From Zobellella maritima (lineage in GTDB: Bacteria; Pseudomonadota; Gammaproteobacteria; Enterobacterales; Aeromonadaceae), in the NCBI RefSeq assembly GCF_003075035.1, contig NZ_QCZE01000004.1:101334-165333 (forward strand): a stretch of 64,000 nucleotides of DNA, written 5' to 3'. Numbering within the stretch: position 1 is the first letter of the stretch; every line of letters starts with the position of its first letter. The notes under the pieces are model-generated. The model did no database searches, was not told where the DNA came from, and saw only the letters and a list, made by a program, of their open reading frames with translations. Below are positions 1 to 7,314 of this stretch, piece after piece. The position numbers and the translations under genes were made by a program.

Positions 1-850
1 GTTTATCTCGCCCCCTTTCTCTCAACGGAGGAACCTCAATCCAGCACCGTCTTAACAATGACGTAAATTCAGGAATAAAAAAACAAACATTATCCAATTC
101 ATTAGAACTGACACCGCAACCAAAAACCAATTTCAAGTTCTCATCAAGCACACGATTGGAAATATGAGATTGTATGGAACCTGGAATCTGCTCAACACCA
201 TTAATATACAAACAAACAGGCTGTCTTGAACATTGTGAGGTTATGGATTCAAAATGAGAAATATAGGCACCCGGCTCGATGCGATTGGCATCAAGCTCTA
301 TAAATTCAAGACCTCTCAACTCTGAAAAATTTTTAGCAAGCAGGCGTTTTCCAGTTCCCTGCTCACCAGAAAGCGTCAAATATTTCCTTTTGTGACTCTG
401 GAGAGATACTAATACACTCTGAAATCTTTCATGACGACCTATCACCTCGCCTTTTTGAAACGAAAGGCTTAACTTATTCTTAAGCCTGGTCATGCCATAG
501 GCCCGACCTATGGTGATAAACAGTCTGTCTTCTGATACTGGAGTAGTATGATAGTCATAACAATGCATAGCGATAAAAAGCTGCCATTCGCTTTTTAGCA
601 GTTGGCGTTGAGAAAGCACCGCAATCCAGGACACACCATTGTAGTTGTCTAACCAACGCGCCAGCCTAAAGCTCGGCTTTTCCGACTCGCTGCAGTCAAT
701 AATACCTACCGATGTTTCTGAGTTATTCAAATACAGACTGGCGGTTTCCAGGCTGGAATGTCGGACCAGGGACCAATCCAGGTATTGACTATTCCATACT
801 CGCAATCCCGAGTATGGCTGGAGGACCAGGAGCTCCCTTTCCAAGGCCAT
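1..850 (-). CDS. VpsR-like sigma-54-type transcriptional regulator (partial, cut by window edge)
   Basis: The reading frame opens at an ATG at 850 and runs off the window start without a stop, giving about 283 residues of an incomplete protein. The N-terminal half looks like the degenerate receiver domain of Vibrio VpsR: a GIIDCSE strand where a phosphorylatable Asp loop would be, then a TPVSEDRLFITIGRAYGM segment that closely matches VpsR's TAPIPEAQLLSTIGHQLGM in layout. A AAA+ domain follows, with Walker A GEQGTGK and the conserved VPPLRER segment near the cut. The Walker B region (VCLYINGVEQ) is degenerate and no GAFTGA loop is visible, so classical sigma-54 contact is doubtful. VpsR family members activate biofilm matrix genes. 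Its position next to a secreted-protein operon on the same strand suggests it controls that operon. Confidence 0.8.
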   Translation of the reverse strand, partial: MALERELLVLQPYSGLRVWNSQYLDWSLVRHSSLETASLYLNNSETSVGIIDCSESEKPSFRLARWLDNYNGVSWIAVLSQRQLLKSEWQLFIAMHCYDYHTTPVSEDRLFITIGRAYGMTRLKNKLSLSFQKGEVIGRHERFQSVLVSLQSHKRKYLTLSGEQGTGKRLLAKNFSELRGLEFIELDANRIEPGAYISHFESITSQCSRQPVCLYINGVEQIPGSIQSHISNRVLDENLKLVFGCGVSSNELDNVCFFIPEFTSLLRRCWIEVPPLRERGRDK

Positions 851-1008
851 TTTTTACCACCATAACCATCATCCAATGATGCTATTACTATAGGCCAGAA
901 TAGTATAGCAAGGAGTACATGGTAATAAATTACTTACAACCATTTGAAAAAATAAGAAAAAATATCACGGTGTCGATTAAGGTTAAAGTCTGCGACAGCA
1001 AGGGAAGT

Positions 1009-1044
1009 AAACCCGGCGGATAGCTATGTCAATCAACCGGGTTT
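1009..1044. repeat. Inverted repeat, possible weak terminator
   Basis: Eight-base arms AAACCCGG (1009-1016) and CCGGGTTT (1037-1044) are separated by 20 bases. They lie in the 266-bp gap between the last gene of the secreted-protein operon and the VpsR-like gene. There is no U-tract on either side, so a terminator role is only a guess. Nothing else was recognised in this gap. Confidence 0.3.
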
Positions 1045-1116
1045 AAGTGAGTCCAATAACCAAGGTTGCTTTTATGTATGGCATATCAAGCTCAACTTGT
1101 GAGTAAATCAACAAAA

Positions 1117-1554
1117 TCAATAACCCGCCGAACGAAGCCGGGTAGAGATGTCTTGTTGTATTTTCACAGCATCCAAGGCTTTGGGTGTAACTATATCAAT
1201 TTCCAACCTGACATCGGTCCTCAGGCCATTGGCTGAGTTCTCCAATACATAACCAACTTTTCCGTTCCCATTCAACGGGGTAATTTTTAGACCCTCGGGA
1301 AGACCATTGATGGCAGGCAGTACCAGCCGGTTATTGGCTATATTGAACACATCACTAAAGAAAACTCTGTCACCATTAACTAAAGCCTCCATTCTCAATC
1401 CTATTGAATAATTAATCCCAGGAAGATAAAAGCCCCCTCGCTGTTGTTCCAGCATGCTCTCCGACAAGGTAGGCGCGTTATCAAGCGAAACGTCATAACT
1501 TTTCGAAAAGGCCATAGCAGGAATCAGTAACGCAGATACTATCAGCCATTTCAT
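1117..1554 (-). CDS. Secreted 145-aa protein with a double-glycine leader-like motif
   Basis: I do not recognise a named family. The ATG at 1554 is preferred over an upstream GTG because GAGGTGAT precedes it. Residues 1-17 form a typical Sec signal peptide ending near AFS. Directly after it, residues 30-41 read LSESMLEQQRGG, which fits the spacing of the LSxxELxxIxGG double-glycine motif cut by C39 peptidases. The remainder is soluble and beta-rich in appearance (GLRMEALVNGD, VRLEIDIVTP). It is the last gene of a four-gene operon, a few bases after the C39 peptidase gene, so it is a candidate substrate or partner of that peptidase. That link is inference. Confidence 0.75.
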   Translation of the reverse strand: MKWLIVSALLIPAMAFSKSYDVSLDNAPTLSESMLEQQRGGFYLPGINYSIGLRMEALVNGDRVFFSDVFNIANNRLVLPAINGLPEGLKITPLNGNGKVGYVLENSANGLRTDVRLEIDIVTPKALDAVKIQQDISTRLRSAGY

Positions 1555-1566
1555 CACTATCACCTC

Positions 1567-2241
1567 TCAGTAATCATATTCTGATGGTAACATCAAGTCC
1601 GTTAAATGTGGCAGCCGCTGCATAATCGCCATTCTCGAGGGTGCGTTTGGTGCCGAGTGCTCCCAATCTTCTTCTTGATTAAAACTGGCTTTTGCAAGCT
1701 CGGTATTATCCCTTATAAATAGAAAAATGCCATTACTGCTCTTGTCGAAGCTCTCTCCATCCATGATATGCAGCCCTAATGAAGGATCGCCTATCAACAC
1801 CTTGTCGTCCCTCAACCCCTTCACCACCACAAAGTGGTTATAGCCATTGTAGTTAACCAAGGCTATGGCTGGCAGTCCCAAGTTGCCAATATCTTCCCTC
1901 TCTAACTTGTACCCGTCTGATTTCAAGCCTCTTCTTGCCAAAAAGCTTTTCATATCGAGCATCGAGAAACCTTGTTTTTCTATTTTATCTTTATTCCCAA
2001 ACTTAAACATCTCCTCGAATACTGTTGCTTCTGTTAATGGCATGCCGTAATGGTGAGTAAGCAAGGAGGCCAAAGCAGCAGAGCCACAACTGAAGTCATA
2101 CTGCTGCTTAACAACCTCCCCAAACTTTATTTCACCAAAACTCTTGACCGGCACCCTCAGGTGCCCCCCTCCAGCACCTGGCAAGTTTAATGCAAAACTT
2201 ACCGCTGGAAAAAAAATTATCATTAATAGTAATTTCTTCAT
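1567..2241 (-). CDS. Exported C39 family cysteine peptidase
   Basis: This 224-residue protein has a signal peptide (residues 1-18) followed by a single papain-like C39 domain. The catalytic set is visible: Cys52 in QYDFSCGSAA with the oxyanion Gln just before it, His136 in YNHFVVVKG, and Asp152 in IGDPS. C39 domains usually sit at the N-terminus of bacteriocin ABC exporters and cut after a double glycine. Stand-alone exported versions include FapD of the Pseudomonas Fap amyloid system. Here no ABC exporter is attached, so it should act in the periplasm. It lies 1 base after the Asn/Gly-rich protein gene and 12 bases before the double-glycine-motif gene, implying co-expression. The mature N-terminus itself contains GAGGGH, a possible self-processing site. 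Confidence 0.85.
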   Translation of the reverse strand: MKKLLLMIIFFPAVSFALNLPGAGGGHLRVPVKSFGEIKFGEVVKQQYDFSCGSAALASLLTHHYGMPLTEATVFEEMFKFGNKDKIEKQGFSMLDMKSFLARRGLKSDGYKLEREDIGNLGLPAIALVNYNGYNHFVVVKGLRDDKVLIGDPSLGLHIMDGESFDKSSNGIFLFIRDNTELAKASFNQEEDWEHSAPNAPSRMAIMQRLPHLTDLMLPSEYDY

Positions 2242-2242
2242 G

Positions 2243-2560
2243 TCACTTAGCCGATATCAGGTTGACGGAGGCGCTCATATTGGTAAGATTGTTATTACCA
2301 GAGCTCATGTTAACCATGATAATCCCATGCGATCCAGACAAGGCACCCGCTGATATATTATTACCACCGGTAATGGAATTAACCACTCCATTGCCTGCTA
2401 CTATGCCTCCCTGAGCCGTTTCATTATCCTGATCACTAAACTGGGCCATACCTCTACTTTCGCCAAGCAGTGTATTATCGGCAACCGGAAGCATATCCAG
2501 CTCCTGGCCGGCAAAGATGGAAGAACTCAAAAAAGCCGATAACAATATCATCCTTTTCAT
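2243..2560 (-). CDS. Small secreted Asn/Gly-rich protein, amyloid-subunit-like
   Basis: The start at 2560 is chosen because GGAGGAG lies just upstream; a start five codons earlier would place that ribosome site inside the coding region. The 105-residue product has a signal peptide (MKRMILLSAFLSSSIFA) and a mature part rich in Gly, Asn, Ser and small hydrophobics, with runs such as GGNNISAGALSGSHG and SGNNNLTNMSASVNLI. Regularly spaced Asn with alternating hydrophobic residues is typical of bacterial amyloid subunits (CsgA/B, FapB/C), but I see no clear tandem repeat unit and no family match. It sits between the Gly-X protein and the C39 peptidase in one operon. Confidence 0.7.
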   Translation of the reverse strand: MKRMILLSAFLSSSIFAGQELDMLPVADNTLLGESRGMAQFSDQDNETAQGGIVAGNGVVNSITGGNNISAGALSGSHGIIMVNMSSGNNNLTNMSASVNLISAK

Positions 2561-2605
2561 ATCTCCTCCAGGCAATCAACCGGCCCCAGAGGGCCGGCTT
2601 GAAGG

Positions 2606-3373
2606 TTAAAAATGAATGTTAGAGTTCACATTAACACTTTGTTGACCCATTGCACTCTGCCCGGAAATGGCCTGTTGGGTGTTAATACCATGCGTGGCTG
2701 CACTATTACCCAAGGTGTTATCCCCGGACTTGATCAGGGATACAGACAAGACGTTGACTGAGGAGTGTGCCGTGGCTGTCTGATCAAGATCCTGATCGGG
2801 TACCAGCGACGCCTGGCCCAACCCGGCACCGACACCGATTCCCGCACCAAGGCCAACACCCACACCGTCCCCATCGCTAGGGTCAATACCATAGCCCAGG
2901 AAGCCCAAGCCGTCACCGCCTTCGCCATTACCAAGACCCACGCCAACACCCAAACCAAGGCCAAGCCCAGCACCGACATTCACGCCTTTCTGATAAGCAT
3001 CTGCATAGTTTCCGCTATATGCCCCGGAATAGGCATCTACATCTGACTTGGACTTGGTGTCTCCGGTATGTCCATATTGGTAGGTAGTATTGTATTGCTG
3101 GGTAACCTTAATATCCTTGTGGATCTTAAAGAAAGATTTGTAGTCTATATCCGTTTTCCAAATGTATTTTTCCACATCAATGTCAATCACGACACTGTCA
3201 TCAACGGCCTGATTACCATCGTCATTTCTATTTGTACCGCCATCCTTATTATGATGCCAGTCTGCACCTTTATTCCAATCCTTCTCCCCACCGGGGGTGG
3301 ATGCGACAGCACTAAATGAAGCACCGACAGTTAATGCAATCAAAGCTGCCAATGTTTTCTTTTGAATAGACAT
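2606..3373 (-). CDS. Secreted Gly-X dipeptide-repeat protein, adhesin or fibre subunit
   Basis: The product is 255 residues with a Sec signal peptide (about residues 1-25), and GAGGGAC lies upstream of the ATG. After an Asp/Asn-rich stretch and an aromatic segment (around residues 60-100), residues 130-187 are dominated by Gly alternating with Val, Leu, Ile or Ala, in two blocks split by an Asp/Gly linker (GIDPSDGDG). The C-terminus (about 205-255) is rich in Asn, Ser, Gln and Val, with elements like NTLGNSAATHG and GQQSVNVNSN that resemble amyloid repeats. It is the first gene of the operon and presumably the major structural product. The exact function is not known; fibre-forming surface protein is inference. 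Confidence 0.75.
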   Translation of the reverse strand: MSIQKKTLAALIALTVGASFSAVASTPGGEKDWNKGADWHHNKDGGTNRNDDGNQAVDDSVVIDIDVEKYIWKTDIDYKSFFKIHKDIKVTQQYNTTYQYGHTGDTKSKSDVDAYSGAYSGNYADAYQKGVNVGAGLGLGLGVGVGLGNGEGGDGLGFLGYGIDPSDGDGVGVGLGAGIGVGAGLGQASLVPDQDLDQTATAHSSVNVLSVSLIKSGDNTLGNSAATHGINTQQAISGQSAMGQQSVNVNSNIHF

Positions 3374-3855
3374 AGTAAAGTCCCTCTTTCCTTTATTACG
3401 TGTCTAGTTATTCCGCCATCCTTGTATCCTGGGCGAATTCAGGGTTTTCCTATCTAACCCTGTGTTAAAGGTTAGTGGAGCCAAATAAAACGAGATGTAT
3501 CAAATATGATTTTTAACAAACCATTTGGGTATATAATCTTACCAATCAACAAATTGAATGAATGAGCTGTCTTATTCTTGAGACGATAACCAACCGAATA
3601 ACACCGAAAGACCTATTCATGATGAGATCTGATTTATATATTCCCTCTCGAACATTAAGAGTAAGCCATTGATAAACATAACAATCATTAAAACGGCTTC
3701 ATCTCTATTTTTTGATTGGTGTTATATGGAGCCAGACGGTGATTCGGCGGCTGGCCAGGGAGTAGATAATTATCACGATACAGGTTGAGGAACTTTTTAT
3801 AGGTTCCGATTTCGGTACCGAATTCGCAATTGAAAAAGGGCCGGAACAGCGGCCC
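3374..3855. promoter_or_regulatory. AT-rich upstream region of the secreted-protein operon
   Basis: This 482-bp gene-free stretch precedes the minus-strand operon starting at 3373. It is clearly AT-richer than the flanking core DNA. A perfect 7-bp inverted repeat, CAGGGTT (3440-3446) and AACCCTG (3456-3462) around nine bases, lies about 70-90 bp upstream of the first ATG, a plausible spot for an activator site or a leader hairpin. No further genes were recognised. The right end holds the altered 3' end of the channel gene. Confidence 0.45.
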
Positions 3856-5169
3856 TTACCTGTGCTTACCCCACTTCTCGGATACCTGCCTGATGGGATG
3901 CCAGACCTTGGGAATGAGCCAGGGTACGCATATCATAGCCGGTAGGCGCCTGATGCATCCGCAGCCCGAACTCAGGCAGGACGGCGAATACATGGTCAAA
4001 CAGATCCGCCTGTATGCCTTCACCAATACCACCCAACTGGTGGTATTGGTGAAGGCGTAGATCTCAAGTGGGACGCCCTGGGCGCCCGACTCCAGCTGCC
4101 GCACCATCAGCGTCATCTGTTGGTGAATGCTGGGGTGGGCCTTGAGGTAGGCGGCCAGATAGGCGCGTAAGGTGCCCAGATTGGTAAGCCTACGACCATT
4201 GACCAGGGAGGATAAGTCCGCCCTGGACTGGCTGTTGTAGCGGCTGACCTCCGATACTTTTTCACTCAGGTAGGGAGCCAGTAGCTGCGCCTTGTGCAAT
4301 CGCTGTACATCCTCTTCGGTCAGAAAACGTACACTGCTGGTATCCAGCAGCAGGCTGCGCTTGATGCGCCGGCCACCGGACTCACTCATGCCCCGCCAGT
4401 TCTTGAAGGAATCGGAGATCAGCGCATAGGTGGGAATGGTGGTAATAGTATTGTCCCAGTTGCGTACCTTGACCGTGGTTAGGCCGATGTCGATCACCTC
4501 ACCATCTGCGCCATACCTGGACATTTCCAGCCAGTCGCCCACCGACAACATATCGTTGGCCGACAGCTGGATCCCGGCCACCAGCCCGAGGATAGGATCT
4601 TTAAATACCAACATCAGCACCGCCGTCATGGCACCCAGCCCACTCAGCAGGATAAGCGGCGACTTGCCGATCAGGACGGAGATAATCAGCAGGCCGATGA
4701 AGATTGCCGACACCAGTTTCAGACCCTGAAAAATCCCCCGCAGCGGAAAGTTACGCATGGTTGTTTGCTGCTGAAAGATGTCCAGCAATGCATCGAGCAA
4801 CGAAAAGAACGACAGCAGACCATAGAGCAATATCCACAGCTGAGTCGCCGTCTGGATAATGGGGAGCGACATCGCCTCGCTGCTCAACCAGAGTCCGGCC
4901 TGGATATGGATGATGATACCCTGCAAGGTCAGCGCCAGACGGTTAAACAGCTTGCGTTCAAAAAATGCCTGTCGCCATACCTGACGGGCACTCCTGGCTC
5001 GGCTGCCCACCCACCTCAGTACCACCCGGTGCAAAACCAAGTGGATAGCCACCGAGAAAATCAGGATCAGCGTCAATACTGCACAGGTATATGCCAGGGC
5101 TGAATATTCGGGGATGTGGGTATCCAGCCATGGCATGATCAGCCCTTTCAGGTTCTTTACCTCTTCCAT
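3856..5169 (-). CDS. ybdG: YbdG/MscM-type mechanosensitive channel with frameshifted C-terminus
   Basis: Residues up to about 380 align in my memory with E. coli YbdG: several membrane segments, then the MscS core with [23 protein letters not shown] and the beta domain [24 protein letters not shown]. The ATG at 5169 follows an AGGGA site; a GTG eight codons upstream is less likely. After [11 protein letters not shown] the frame leaves the family sequence. The expected ending ([19 protein letters not shown] through [17 protein letters not shown]) is present in another frame, stopping at 3866-3868. The break falls in an 18-bp perfect palindrome (4016-4033 and 4039-4056). The observed frame therefore ends with about 45 unrelated residues. 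The product may still fold as a channel, or the gene may be decaying. Confidence 0.85.
   Translation of the reverse strand: MEEVKNLKGLIMPWLDTHIPEYSALAYTCAVLTLILIFSVAIHLVLHRVVLRWVGSRARSARQVWRQAFFERKLFNRLALTLQGIIIHIQAGLWLSSEAMSLPIIQTATQLWILLYGLLSFFSLLDALLDIFQQQTTMRNFPLRGIFQGLKLVSAIFIGLLIISVLIGKSPLILLSGLGAMTAVLMLVFKDPILGLVAGIQLSANDMLSVGDWLEMSRYGADGEVIDIGLTTVKVRNWDNTITTIPTYALISDSFKNWRGMSESGGRRIKRSLLLDTSSVRFLTEEDVQRLHKAQLLAPYLSEKVSEVSRYNSQSRADLSSLVNGRRLTNLGTLRAYLAAYLKAHPSIHQQMTLMVRQLESGAQGVPLEIYAFTNTTSWVVLVKAYRRICLTMYSPSCLSSGCGCIRRLPAMICVPWLIPKVWHPIRQVSEKWGKHR
4016..4056. repeat. Perfect 18-bp palindrome at the ybdG frameshift
   Basis: The arms 4016-4033 and 4039-4056 are exact reverse complements around a 5-base loop. 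In the coding strand the first arm encodes the conserved AFTNTT, and the second arm lies where the family has W-x-x-Y-E-G-I-Q. The second arm appears to have been rewritten as a copy of the first, with a net frame change. Confidence 0.9.
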
Positions 5170-5226
5170 CTTGTTTTCCCTGTCAGCAAACACAGACTGT
5201 CATGCTAAAGGCTATAGGAACGGCTA

Positions 5227-5916
5227 TCAATCAACGGGAGAGGACTCGGGCCCATAACAATAGGGCCCACCAGCCGCCAGCGCCTTTTGGTAAGCCGGCC
5301 TGGCCTGCAAACTATCAACATAAGACTTTAGCCTCGGGTAGCTGTCGGCCGCATTGGCCCGGGCCATGGCCACCTCCAGGGGAAAACTCATCTGGATATC
5401 GGCGGCACTGAAGGCAGGACCCGCAAACCATTCATGGCAGGCCAGGTGATCGGCAACGAAATCCAGGTGGCTATACAGCTGGTTATCCAGAAAACGCCGG
5501 TTTACCTGTGCCACCAGCCTGTTAACGATCAACCGGACGAAAAATGGCATGGGTGCCGCCTGTATTTGATCGAAGATATACCTGACCAGCAGCGGCGGCA
5601 TCAGGGAGCCTTCGGCGTAGTGCAGCCAGTACACATAGTCCCGGTAGGCCGGCGTCCCCGCTGCCGGAAGCAGGGATTCCCGGCCATAATTCTGGGCCAG
5701 GTAGTCAATGATGGCGCCGGATTCGGCCATGGTGACGTTGCCGTCGGTAAGTACCGGTGCCTTGCCCAGAGGATGCACCCTCTTCAGGCTGGCAGGTGCC
5801 AGCTGAGTATCAGCATCCCGCCGATAACGGACTATCTCATAGGGCAGCCCCAGCTCTTCCAGCATCCACAGGATCCGCTGGGAGCGGGAGTTGTCCAGAT
5901 GGTGCACTGTGATCAT
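5227..5916 (-). CDS. Glutathione S-transferase family protein
   Basis: The 229-residue protein starts with a thioredoxin-like GST N-domain: HHLDNSRSQRILWMLEELGLPYEIV (quoted region begins at residue 5), with the glutathione-binding segment GKAPVLTDG and MAESGAIIDYL around residues 52-75. An all-helical C-domain follows. Such proteins conjugate or reduce substrates with glutathione in the cytoplasm; the substrate is not predictable. It stands alone, convergent with nothing and about 60 bp downstream of the channel gene start. A second GST gene occurs at 17411. Confidence 0.85.
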   Translation of the reverse strand: MITVHHLDNSRSQRILWMLEELGLPYEIVRYRRDADTQLAPASLKRVHPLGKAPVLTDGNVTMAESGAIIDYLAQNYGRESLLPAAGTPAYRDYVYWLHYAEGSLMPPLLVRYIFDQIQAAPMPFFVRLIVNRLVAQVNRRFLDNQLYSHLDFVADHLACHEWFAGPAFSAADIQMSFPLEVAMARANAADSYPRLKSYVDSLQARPAYQKALAAGGPYCYGPESSPVD

Positions 5917-6033
5917 ACAGGCCTCTTTCTTTTACAGGTGACCCTTGATACTGGCACAGAACACCACTTTCATCCTCCATGGAAGACAGGCCCAAAATAG
6001 GCGCCTGACATCAGCGGACCGAGCAGGCCGTAG

Positions 6034-7305
6034 TTAGCCTTTCAGGAACGCCAACGCACCGGTTACCATGGCTGCCATGCCGGTGATCAACGAGGGCTGG
6101 CGATCCGGTGCATAGTAGGGAGAGTGAGGCATGGGCAGCTGCAGCATGCGCTCGGCGACTTTGTCCCCTGTGGTGGTTTGCCAGCTTTCCGGGGCCGCGG
6201 CACCGATAAACCAGTAGGCATAGGGGATATCCTCTCCGCCAAAGCCACCGGCGGCGGCGTTGCCGAAATAGGGGAAGTCCTCGCTGCCACCCAGGCGCTT
6301 CATCTCGAAGATCTGCTCGGCGCCGAAAAAATCCCCATGAGCCTGCTGCAGCCGTGCTACCGTGGCCGCGTCGTTGTTCAGCGTGATGGTCTCGGTCAGC
6401 ACCCGGTATTCCGCCGGCCTGGGGGAGCGTCCGGCCTGACACTCGGCGTCGATGATGCGCTTGATCGCCCCGATCACCCTGGCATGGGTCGTATCGTTGA
6501 AACTGCGCACATTGATTTCCAGCTCGGCACTGTGCGGGATCACATTGCCCTGGGTACCCGCCCGCAACTTGCCCACCGTCACCACCACATGTTCGCTCGG
6601 CTCCACTTCGCGGGAAACGATGGCCTGCAGCCGGACCACCGCATGAGCGGCAATCACCACGGGATCCACGGTCTGGGCCGGCATGGAGCCATGACCACCG
6701 TCCCCGTGTATGGTCACCCCCAGAGTGGTCGCGGCGGACATGGCCTGACCAGGCAGGTGGCCGACCATGCCGGCCAATGCCGGCATATTGTGCTGTCCCA
6801 GGATCACGTCGGGCCGGGCAAAACGCTCATACAGGCCGTCGGCCAGCATGGCCTGGGCGCCGCCGAAAATCTCCTCCGCCGGCTGGTGTACTATCATCAG
6901 GGTGCCTTGCCAGTGCTCCCGCAGGGCATGGAGCACGGCGGCCGCACCGGTCAGGCAGCTGGCGTGCAGATCATGACCGCAGGCATGCATCAGCGGCACA
7001 CCCGCGCTTGAGTGCCGGCAACTGGCGTAGTCCAGCCCGGTCTGCTCGCGGATGGGTAGGGCGTCCATGTCGCCCCGCAGCATCACGCAGGGCCCCTCGC
7101 CGTTGCGGAGCAGGCCGACCACGCCGGTCTTGCCGATGCCCGTGGCCACTTCAAAGCCGCTCTTTTGCAGTTGCTCGGCCAGCTTGCGGCTGGTTTCGAA
7201 TTCCTCGAAGGGCAGCTCCGGGTGCTGGTGGATATCCTTGTAGAGCCGCTCGATACCGGCATAAACCTGATCGATGGAGCTCGAAATCAACGCATTGATA
7301 TTCAT
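6034..7305 (-). CDS. M20 family amidohydrolase (hippurate hydrolase/aminoacylase type)
   Basis: This 423-residue metal-dependent amidohydrolase shows the M20D signature residues: RGDMDALPI, MHACGHDLHAS, HQPAEEIFGGA and GGSEDFPYF, which supply the dinuclear metal ligands, plus a dimerisation lid around GGHGSMPAQTVDPV. Family members cleave N-acyl amino acids, hippurate or related amides. It lies 9 bp downstream of a sodium:solute symporter gene and in the same operon, so the symporter probably imports its substrate or a product. The LysR gene at 9131 is divergent and probably controls the set. Confidence 0.88.
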   Translation of the reverse strand: MNINALISSSIDQVYAGIERLYKDIHQHPELPFEEFETSRKLAEQLQKSGFEVATGIGKTGVVGLLRNGEGPCVMLRGDMDALPIREQTGLDYASCRHSSAGVPLMHACGHDLHASCLTGAAAVLHALREHWQGTLMIVHQPAEEIFGGAQAMLADGLYERFARPDVILGQHNMPALAGMVGHLPGQAMSAATTLGVTIHGDGGHGSMPAQTVDPVVIAAHAVVRLQAIVSREVEPSEHVVVTVGKLRAGTQGNVIPHSAELEINVRSFNDTTHARVIGAIKRIIDAECQAGRSPRPAEYRVLTETITLNNDAATVARLQQAHGDFFGAEQIFEMKRLGGSEDFPYFGNAAAGGFGGEDIPYAYWFIGAAAPESWQTTTGDKVAERMLQLPMPHSPYYAPDRQPSLITGMAAMVTGALAFLKG

Positions 7306-7314
7306 ACTGTTACC

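Noticed and set aside
3830..4060. Plus-strand frame ending in a copy of AFTNTT
   Set aside because: It is the mirror of the palindrome inside the ybdG gene: the inverted arm reads AFTNTT on the other strand. It has no promoter, ribosome site or independent family match.
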